Source of the DNA: Paramarasmius palmivorus
Taxonomy: Eukaryota; Basidiomycota; Agaricomycetes; Agaricales; Marasmiaceae
Length of the DNA: 64,000 nt
Direction of reading: 5' to 3'
Assembly (NCBI GenBank): GCA_037176845.1
Contig: JAYKXP010000080.1
Coordinates: forward strand, 1-64,000
A model generated the notes under the pieces. That model saw nothing but the letters and a program-made list of their open reading frames with translations, did not search any database and had not been told where the DNA came from. Position numbers and translations under genes: made by a program. Of this stretch, positions 55,994 through 64,000 are shown piece after piece. Each line of letters begins with the position of its first letter. Position 1 is the first letter of the stretch.

Positions 55994-58205
55994 TCACAAC
56001 GCGTTGACGGCCACTCGACCTTTGAACCACTCTTTCATCTCTCTGGTAGAAACACTGATTCCACTCTTGACGCTCTCTGGGATACTCTTCAAGCTCCGCA
56101 GACTCCGCATGCTCCTCGTACTCCGCGTACTCCTCACGCTCTTTGCACCGCCGCTCTTTGCGCTCCTAAAGCTCTCCAAGGAAGGGGCACTCCTCAATGC
56201 GATACCATGACTATCTCCGTATGGATGATGTCTAGTGTCCTTTGGAGGAGGCGGAGGTGGTTGATTCGGTAACGAACCCAAAACGAACGGTCCAGATATC
56301 GCCGGTCGTGGTGTTATAGACCTCGACGGCGACGAAGAAGGCCTGGGTGCAGAGCGCCACGAGGGCTTCCTCTTTACGCTGTTGCTCATCAAGCGCTTGA
56401 GACTCCTTCCTCCTAGTCTTTCTGGCGTGGGTGTCATACACATCGCATCCCTATCCTCTGGCCGATAATCAGTCGGCGTCGGTATCCTCTGCTTCACTAC
56501 ATCTCTCCGCTCGTCCTCGTCAACATCCATCTCTATACCCTTTGCGTATGCATAAGGGTGGGGTATCGACAATGGCTTGGTGTTTTCCTTGTCCATATCC
56601 ATCTCGTCCACGTCGATCCCCATACTACCTGCTCCTTCGCCAGGAACATGCCAGAAATCAGGATCATACCCCGCACTTGCATAATGCACCGTCGGAGTCT
56701 CCACAAACTTGACCGACTTGTTGCTGTTGCTGCTGCTGCTCGTGCAAGGCCTCGTGTCAACCTTCAGGTGCACTGCTGTCCGAGGTATCCCCAAACCAAT
56801 CGCTGGCTCCGGTTCTACCCCAAATCTCCTACGCAACCCAGGGAACCCTTCCAGCTTGTCTTCTTCCGGTTCATCCATCTCCATAATACACATATGATTA
56901 GGCTTGAATTTTTTCCCAATCATAGGTAACGTCGAAGGGGACGTCGGAGTCGAGGGCTGCGAGCTCCCTGTAGACACCGTCGAAGTCGACGAACTAACGG
57001 AAGAGGATCGGTCCCGCTGTATCCGTCCCGATGCGGAAAACGACAAGGACGTTTGTGAAGGAGATTTCGGTAGGATCCGTGGCGTCTGAATCGGAGACGC
57101 TAGCTTTTTCGCTCGAGAACTAGAGCCTTCGTCGGCCCCGAACCAGAGAGATGGTATGTCTGATGTACTGGTGTTTATGCTAGATTTATCCTTGAGTGAG
57201 GATGTGGTGGACTTGACTGAACCTGATCGTTTGCGTGGTTTGAGAATGGAAGTCCAGTGTGTGGAGGAAGATTCTTGTGGATCGGGGTCTAGGCCTAGTA
57301 ATGGAGAACCCGAGCTTACTTCTGAAAAGTAGCTTATTGACGTGGCAGATGCGTTGCTAGCGCTTCTGCTAAGGTCAGGTCTCTTTCTGGGAGGTGTCGA
57401 GCTAGATTTTGGTTGACGGTAGATCCATTCCGGGGATCGCGGAGACGGAGGCGCCGACGTGGGAGAATGGCAGCGTTTGGCTGGCGTGCTTGATGAATGA
57501 TCACTACGCGTTGAGGTGAGTGAGGTTGTAGAAGGGGAGAAGGATTGTGTTGGGAGTGGAGGCGGCGGAGGCGTCTGGTTGACATATGTCAGTTTAATAG
57601 TATGTTTGACTCTGGAAATACATACCATTGGGCAGTTAAGGTTCGGATGATTTAGTCTCTTAGCAGCAAGGCTTTTTGAAGCACGCTTGCTGTTGCCAGG
57701 CAGTGTGACTGCCTTTGCACTGCTGGATTTCGTCGAGCGTTGGTAGTGGTGTCTCCTCGACGTCGGAGAAATTCGCGACACAGAGTATTCATCGCCGGCG
57801 CTGGTTGGGGACGGGTTATAGGGTAGAGGGTTCGATGGCTGTTGAAAGGATTATTAATGGAAAGAAGCAACTAAAAAACAAAAGAAACGTACGATCTCGC
57901 CTGCAGGGGAGTTGGGCGCACCGAAGTTGAGCGACGATGGGTCCTGGATGATTCGGGTGTAGGCATCTAGCCATGTGAGTTCCTCACTGTTCACTGAAGC
58001 GAGCGAAGAATTGTCGTGCTACATAACGAGTTGAAAGGTCACACGACGCGGAATAACAAAGCTGTGATGACTTACTGTGTACATGTTCCGCAATCTCCGG
58101 AGCAGTGAGGGGAGAGAAAGGGAAAGAGAGGAGGACGTGAGGGTAAGGAAGAGAAGTGAACGGCGATCGTAATAAGGGAAGAGTCAGAACGATTAAGTCA
58201 TGCAC
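55994..58205 (-). CDS. Hypothetical Ser/Pro-rich disordered protein
   Basis: I do not recognise the family. One long exon (about 57590-55994) encodes a low-complexity protein rich in Ser, Pro, Thr and Arg, with proline runs (TPPPPPLP, QPPPPPPK), acidic patches (DVDEMDMDKEN) and a basic C-terminus with repeated SVRSTRSTRSMRSLRSLKS ending RVAVNAL. Upstream exons, joined by introns at about 57598-57627, 57842-57896 and 57994-58075, add LNHPNLNCPM, the folded-looking segment ELTWLDAYTRIIQDPSSLN, and LTAPEIAEHVH. The N-terminus is uncertain: ATG 58205 is the first in frame, but an ATG created across the splice at 58075/57993 (MNSEELTWLDAY) is also possible. The gene is convergent with RPC9. The abundance of Ser-Pro and basic sites suggests phospho-regulation, which is an inference. 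Confidence 0.7.
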
Positions 58206-58495
58206 GGGAAGTCTGTGAGGAAGGAATAAAACGGACCATACCTAAACCTCACGTCTTACACGTGTGGTTCTATTGAACCATGTTAGATGAACCCCGAAAA
58301 CTAAGCCGGAGTGAGGAGTTTGGAGGGATCAGACGCGTGGAAAACACGATGTTAAAGTGGGATGATGGTAACTGATTATTCTGGAAAACTGTACATCGGA
58401 GACTCGGTGATTCTGGGTCCAAGCATACGTGAAGGAATCCGAAGGTGGTAATCCGAGAGAGAAGGAAGAGGATATTATAATTCGGTTATAAGTTG

Positions 58496-58962
58496 GGTCG
58501 TTCGGCATGAAGTCCACTCCAGATGCCCCTAGCTGCCTCTGTGGAACTCTCGACAGTCTTCTTCAACGGTTTGATCTTGGCACCCGAAGAATCGAGAAGT
58601 AGCTGAACCTTTTTTTGAATCCCGGTGACTTCAAGACCTTTGAGACCGATGACTTTGTCTCTGTTATTGACTAGGAAGAAAAAATAGTGAGAATTCTGAG
58701 AAAAATACCAGGAAAGTTACACACCATAGAAGCCCCGTATTATGGGTTCCTTTTGAGGTCTCTGCCTGACTACGACTTCGACATGGGGGTTTTGCCGTGA
58801 CAAGGCCTCGACGTGATTGAGAATGTATGCTCTGGTGTTTTGAGATGAAGGCCACTTGTCACAGTATTCGATCACCAGTTTTCGAATTTGGGGTAGAAAA
58901 GTGGTGTAGCCATTAGCTGGCGACGAGCCGAGCTTTGCCCTAAGAATTGTCGGCACTGACAT
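58496..58962 (-). CDS. MRPL51: Mitochondrial large-subunit ribosomal protein mL43
   Basis: This is a component of the mitochondrial 54S/large ribosomal subunit with the L51/S25/CI-B8 thioredoxin-like domain. The start is MSVPTILRAKLGSSPANGY at 58962. The domain follows: TFLPQIRKLVIEYCDKWPSS, NTRAYILNHVEALSRQNPHV, EVVVRQRPQKEPIIRGFY. One intron (about 58675-58723) joins to VNNRDKVIGLKGLEVTGIQK. The C-terminal helix VQLLLDSSGAKIKPL is followed by a short tail, with stop at 58496. Length (about 138 aa) and motif order agree with the family (yeast Mrpl51). No defect. Confidence 0.92.
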
Positions 58963-59824
58963 TGAGGACGATGCCAGGCAATGAGCAGCGTCAATGAGAC
59001 CTCAGTAGGCTCGTCGGGTGATGCCGGCTGACTAAGGCAAACGGAATCATCTATCTATCTATCTGCCACCACTCTGAGGACCTAAAGCAAGCTCTGAATC
59101 TATCACCTTATGGCGCCATCTCACCTCTTTTTAGACGTGAACGTTTTGAGAACGAGCAGGGTAATGCCTGTCTCGATGTTGTAAGCCATGGAACAGGCGG
59201 AACCGTTCAATTACAAACGTACCATCCCAGAGCTCAATCCAACCAGCGACCAGAGATATAAAGCTCGGGCACCGGGGAATAACAAGAGGGAAGGAGGAGA
59301 TATCCCAGATGGAAGTACGCGACCAACGAAGAAAATGTAGATAGATAGATGACTGAAATCCGTGATACAAAAGTTAAAACGTTAAATGCCTATGCAGTCT
59401 GCCCAGAACACTTATTAGATTGGTGTCTAACCCTGCCTCTACAATAGCGCAAAGAAGGTATACTTTGCAAATGAGCTGGCGAAACAAGAAACAGAAATAG
59501 CTAGTTGCGTCGAGCGCTAAACTTGAGCTACAAGTCTAACGATTCACGCCGAGTTCTAGCACCACTGCAGCTCGATCCTGCTCTTCTCCTCTTCAGACTC
59601 CCAGTGCTGGAAGATTTGCTAAAGACTGAACACCTGGAATTCGTTTTGAAACTGGATACAAAGTTGCGGGGACGTGGACGTCTAGAATAAAGAATGCGCT
59701 TCCGGGTTTTGGCTGTGTAACATAACGTGGGAACTAAATGGTGGACGCGCACCATTTGCCAGAGTCTCCCAAAAAAGTTTGTGTGCAGTCGCGTCTGTCG
59801 GTCCTCGGATAAGTATTCGAATCC
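58963..59824. other. Gap between mL43 and next gene, with ATCT/GATA microsatellites
   Basis: A (ATCT)4 run lies at 59049-59064, and a TAGATAGATAGATGA run at 59338-59352, so the same tetramer stands in opposite orientation about 275 nt apart. Neither strand carries a supported gene; frames at 59131-59370 and 59505-59755 have no motif. Confidence 0.45.
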
Positions 59825-62006
59825 ATGGCTGGGTCACGTTCATCTATTTCTTCAACTCTCACCAAGAAACGCAAGCGCAATGACGACGAGAAAGATTCGG
59901 CAGAAATTCCACCTGCAAAACAGCAGAAATCCCAAGATGATGCCAAAAAAGATTCTCCAATTCTCATTCAGCAAGAAGACGCAGAACAAATACTGGCAAT
60001 CTTGGAAATGTACTTGTTTCTTCTCACCTCTTTCTTGCCCAGATTTTCTCAACATTTCTTAGGATTGATACACAAGGTCTATTGGATCGTGTATTTCCAT
60101 TACCTTCCGATGAGCAAAAGTCTCATTCTTTTCGAGCTTTGTTGAAGGACAGCTCACAATATCCCCTGTCCATATTACAGGTATGAATTCACCTCTTCGT
60201 TCTTTGTAGTTTCATCTAAATACTTTTCAGTCTGCTGTCCAACACCTCTTTCCAATATCCTCACATCCTCGAGCTCGTCCTTCAAAACCTGCCACACAGC
60301 AGCTCAGGTTTTGCAATCTCGCACTTTCGCTTCTCAACCAAGCGACAACACATTCCATACAAATACCACAAGATATCGACTCTATTTTACCTTCGGAGGC
60401 TGAAGATGACGCCGCGCCTTTGTCCAGTCATTACCAAAAGCCTAGATACGCACTAGTCCAACATTTACCTCAGGGCGATTATTGGACGTCGCTCAATAGC
60501 CCTTCAACACCTTCCGATGCTGCCGGTCGCGAGCTCAAAGATCTACCTCACGGCCATGCAGAACTAGTCGCCATCCTACCTTCACATCGCCCCTCAAAAC
60601 CTCTTTCCTCCGTACCTACACTCGGCTCCTATCACACCAAGCCCATCCCTTCTCATCTCAACAAGATACCTGCCCAGCGCCGAATATCTCGCGGCTCCTT
60701 CCTCGACTACGGCCCCTATACAAGTTTCGCTCCGACGTTTGACCAGGATGGTACCGAAGTGGGTAGAAAGGAGCTGGGACAAGTGTACCTTGCCCGTGAT
60801 GCGAAAAGGAAGGAGAAGGAGAGAATACTCAGGCAGTGGGCAGCTCGTCGCGAACAAGCCAAAGATATAGATGTCGTTATGGACGAGGCCCAGGACAGTG
60901 ATGAAGTTCAGGAAGTCACACCTTCGTTTGATCTCGACCAAGAGTTGAAAGAACTCCTGCCATCTCACGAGGTCGAGTCTCTCAAAGCTTCACTCCAGAG
61001 CCTAGAGCTTGAACTAGCTGTCCAAGAACTTTTGGACAGGAACAGAAAGGCGCTTGAGAGGTTACAGGAACTGCAATATAGGAGACTGATGGGAGAAGGC
61101 GGTGGTTCTAGCACTGTCCAAGTAGACTCGGAGGAATGGGAGACAGGCAAGTCAATGATCGTCTATTCCTTGTTCAGTGTTTAATCGTTTAAACTTTTTG
61201 TTTTCTTGTTGACAGCGCAAGGAATCATGGATTCGTTAACTCTGTTAGCATCACTCCGTCCTCGATCATCGACAGGCGAACAGCCGCCATTCGTGTTGAC
61301 ACCTTCAGCACTACACACCCTACACCGAACGCTTCCTCTAGCTCCAACACCTGGATGGCACGGGAACCTACCACCGGGGCGATCGACTGCCCTGCGAGAT
61401 GATTCCACAGCCAAAATCCGTCCAGGTGCCACCATTCCCGTGGCTACGGTCGCTGCACCCATACCAAAAACCCCCGCTGCCTCTTCAATACCTTCTACCT
61501 CCTATAACAACTATTCGTACTACCAAGGCCAATACCGTTCCAACAATACCACCGCAACACCATACGTCATACCCAAAACAGGTGGGACCAACACCACGGG
61601 CTACTACCAATCATACTCTCAACCGACACAGCAAACAGGGTACTACAGCTACACTCAGCCATACGCCAGCAGTGCGACAGTACACCAACCGTACTCCTCG
61701 CATGCAGGCTGGACCCAGTACAATCCATCAAGCGGCGGAGCGACCCCAACACCAGTCGCCAACTCATATTCATCCTTCTTCAATAACAGCACCCAGTCTC
61801 AGTCTACCACGCCTAGGCCTTCACCTGCAGTAGCGAATACGGTCGCTACATCCAGTACTGCTGCCGCTCCTAAACAGAGCCAATGGGGTGGTGCTTCGAC
61901 ATCAGCTGCTGGTACCCCCTTGACGTTACCAGTTCATTTAAGGCCAAACGGGCAGGGGCAGTACTATGCTCCCCTACCTGCAACGTCGACACCTGCTGCC
62001 AAGTGA
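59825..62006 (+). CDS. Hypothetical nuclear-looking protein with prion-like C-terminus
   Basis: Family not recognised. The start is MAGSRSSISSTLTKKRKRND, with a basic stretch KKRKR that could be a nuclear localisation signal. Exon 2 gives IDTQGLLDRVFPLPSDE. A long exon contains RRISRGSFLDYGPYTSFAPT, FDQDGTEVG, a charged helical part (ARDAKRKEKERILRQWAARR) and a coiled coil (SLKASLQSLELELAVQELL). An intron with a GC donor (61147-61215) joins EEWET to AQGIMDSLTLLASL. The last 200 residues are rich in Tyr, Gln, Ser, Asn and Thr (NNYSYYQGQYRSNN, TGYYQSYSQPTQQTGYYSY), resembling prion-like domains of transcription or chromatin factors. If that intron were not removed the protein would stop after 12 further codons. 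A chromatin-related role is a guess only. Confidence 0.75.
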
Positions 62007-63612
62007 CAGTGACAAGATGGAAGGTGTGGTGCTTGGGTTCTTGCACTTATTTAACCTCTTTTTTTCTTATTCGTTCGTTTTACCCGTTCTCGTGAATGAA
62101 TTAGTACGTCCGCATGGCGAACGATTGTATGTTCGATTATATCACTGTGATATACGATACATTAACACCCAACATACCTTTGTGTATTAGTACCTATACA
62201 TACCGCACGTTACAGAACTAGTCTAGTGACCTTTTTTTCTTGGTGTCCGTTTATCACAGATTGCTTCCTCCGGGTGGTTCCGGTGACTCGCATGGCATCT
62301 CCAAGGCATCCCCAAGGCATCCCGTATATCCTTATCACAATCCCTTAGCTACCACCTTCGACTCGGTACCTTCCCGGCTGAGGCTTGTGTATTGCTACCT
62401 GCCAATTCGACGACCTTCCACCACATCGATTCGATTCTCGAGAGGAAACATCCGCTGTTGACCCTGATCAGGTTAAATAGCTCTATTCCTGAAGATTCTT
62501 GATACACTTTGGTGTCTAGTAGAGGCGTATATCCGACGTCGCCTAGGTTCATATATCCATCTTTCCAAAGAAACGAGATACTAGAACTGACATCCCAACG
62601 TCAAATCGCTTTAACACGCAAAACCACCTCTCATCTCCTCAGCCATAAGACTTCGATGAAAGGAAAGTGTAATCCATCTTCTCATACCGAACCGTTGGGA
62701 TAAACGGCGGCATGGCAATGAATGAGCGTGTTGGGTTGAATGAAGAAAAAAATCGTGTGCGGGATCCAATTGTTATGGTTGCTGGGCGGCTGATGTCAGA
62801 TTTTCGCACGCTTTGTACGTTGGACTGAATTCTCATCTTCCCTTGCATGGGAAACCACAGCAACTTGGTATAACTGCGCCTGAATTCTTCCGAGGAATGA
62901 ATTCCTCTTTCTCTTCGGAAGGTACGAGGTAAGCACCATCCTCATGCTCGACTTTCTATGACCCGCTCGGCAGCTCACTAGGGACAGAACAGGCCGAATA
63001 CGCATTCAAACAGGAAAGCTCGTTGGACGATTGGCCACCAACTTCTGCGTACTACCATCTTGGCGTGATATGACAAAGCGATGCTCTTGATTCGATCTTC
63101 AGGGCTTTCTGTTGTGGCTGGACGTTTCAATGCAATTTCTCGTCCGCTGGCATTTGGCTGGGTATACAGCAACAACATTGGCAAAGAACAAGTTACAGCA
63201 CGCTCTCTTATTCTGCATGTGTCCCTATGCTATCCCGCTCGTTGCCTCGACTATGTTTTCAAGCAACCGCCAAAAAGATGGTCCCGCATGATCACTGATC
63301 TATCATATCCGCCACCGGCAGTCCATTGAATGGATGGTAAGTTCCGTGTCGCACTGCCTGCCTGTGAAGACGGGCCCTGGCTATTGGCCCCTCGCTTGGG
63401 CTAGAGAGACGCTTGCACAATATAAAAGGGTGTTTCATGGGCGCACAGACACTCTAAGCTTCTCGAGCCTCAACCCCAACTACAAACCTTCTTCTCAGAC
63501 CGTTGATCGGCCTTTCCTTGTTTCTCGACATAAAGGGCCTGTGGCTTTCTTTTCACCTTTCCGTTCCTTACACGATTGTGACTCTCTGTCTCGACCCTCG
63601 ACATCATTCGAT
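62007..63612. other. Large gap before the secreted protein gene
   Basis: About 1.6 kb. I see the 3' region of the preceding gene, a short direct repeat (GGCATCTCCAAGGCATCCCC, near 62293-62322), several unsupported frames (62639-63005 minus, 63081-63329 plus) and, near the right end, the promoter of the next gene with TATAAAAG at 63421-63428. Confidence 0.45.
63421..63428 (+). promoter_or_regulatory. TATA box of secreted protein gene
   Basis: TATAAAAG, about 190 nt before the ATG at 63613. That is longer than the usual distance in this window, so a long 5' leader or a leader intron is likely. Confidence 0.5.
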
Positions 63613-64000
63613 ATGCGTGCTACATTCTTTGCTCTGTTCGTCCTTGCTATCTCTACATCTGCTGCTCCACAAAGAGGAAGGGGCAGAGGTAGAGGTAGTG
63701 GCAGAGGAGGAAATGTTCCCAGTAATGGTACTGCGAACGGTAATGCGAACACCGGGGTCAACAACAACGGTGGCGCTGCTGCAGGCGGAGCCGACAATGC
63801 CAACAACAACCCCAATGATCCTCAACAATCTTTGACCCTCAATCCCGCAGTTATTGCTGCAGGTTTTCAGAACGACGGTGTTTCTGGCTCAAGTAAGGGC
63901 GCTCATAAACCTCGTCACGTACACTCTCACATTTTATCTTATTCTGTTCATTCAGCTGATCCAACCATATTCACTCCTTCGCTTACATCTTCGAATAACT
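63613..64000 (+). CDS. Secreted RG-rich protein, cut by window edge
   Basis: The start MRATFFALFVLAISTSAAPQ is a clear signal peptide with an Ala-x-Ala cleavage site. It is followed by a low-complexity part with GRGRGRGSGRGG and an Asn/Gly-rich stretch (NANTGVNNNGGAAAG), then SLTLNPAVIAAGFQNDGVSG. An intron starting GTAAGG at about 63894 joins to ADPTIFTPSLTSSNN, where the window ends. This layout is known in Agaricomycete secreted proteins of unknown function. Whether the RG-rich part binds nucleic acid, polysaccharide or nothing is unknown. Confidence 0.78.
   Translation, partial: MRATFFALFVLAISTSAAPQRGRGRGRGSGRGGNVPSNGTANGNANTGVNNNGGAAAGGADNANNNPNDPQQSLTLNPAVIAAGFQNDGVSGSSKGAHKPRHVHSHILSYSVHSADPTIFTPSLTSSNN

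Noticed and set aside
59049..59352. ATCT and GATA runs as terminal inverted repeats of a small transposon
   Set aside because: They are simple tetranucleotide microsatellites; no target-site duplication or internal transposon feature is seen between them.
1..64000. CRISPR arrays, prokaryotic operons, rRNA or tRNA genes
   Set aside because: Intron-rich eukaryotic genes throughout; no regularly spaced repeats and no cloverleaf candidate was convincing by eye.

Overview
The window looks like nuclear DNA of a mushroom-forming basidiomycete (Agaricomycetes). The genes are packed on both strands and cut by many 45-70 nt introns. The families are typical of that group: DUF6534 seven-helix membrane proteins, several P450s, MCT-type transporters, BAG-domain proteins, GH16, and an F-box/LRR-like protein. 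All gene models were spliced by eye from reading frame, GT/AG sites and family motifs. Function calls come from recognised motifs, not from database searches.

Layout. (1) 0-15 kb is accessory: a decayed BAG-domain gene with its promoter (0.6-2.9 kb, minus), unassigned DNA, a DUF6534 gene (5.4-7.6 kb, minus), a P450 (9.6-11.9 kb, minus) and a divergent MCT-type transporter (12.9-14.65 kb). (2) 15-25 kb holds mostly conserved genes: an acyl-protein thioesterase-like hydrolase, VAC8, a secreted GH16 glucanase, an F-box protein and an extended SDR reductase. (3) 25-51 kb is accessory again: alpha/beta hydrolase 1, BAG gene 1, a second transporter (minus), a P450, a second DUF6534 gene, a third P450, a cyclopropane-fatty-acyl-phospholipid-synthase-like methyltransferase, alpha/beta hydrolase 2, BAG gene 2 and a third, distant DUF6534 gene. 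(4) 52.6-62 kb is a housekeeping block: PEX10, MGR2, RPC9, a disordered protein, mL43 and a lysine/serine/tyrosine-rich nuclear-looking protein. A secreted protein is cut by the right edge.

The main theme is duplication. Hydrolase plus BAG occurs twice in the same order and orientation (25.1-29.5 and 45.1-49.3 kb). A third BAG copy is a pseudogene in opposite orientation that keeps introns and promoter. Transporter-P450-DUF6534 occurs twice as an inverted arrangement (14.6 to 5.4 kb and 29.75 to 36.9 kb), but the P450s in the middle belong to different families. Three P450s, two transporters, an SDR, two hydrolases and the SAM-dependent lipid methyltransferase within about 40 kb suggest a lipid or small-molecule modification locus. 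No polyketide, peptide or terpene core enzyme is visible, so this remains inference.

Other unusual points are extreme microexons (4 nt in MGR2, 10 and 18 nt in DUF6534 genes, a 6-nt first coding exon in RPC9), a GC-AG intron, in-frame stop-free introns conserved between BAG paralogues, and a P450 with an extra residue in its heme-cysteine loop.
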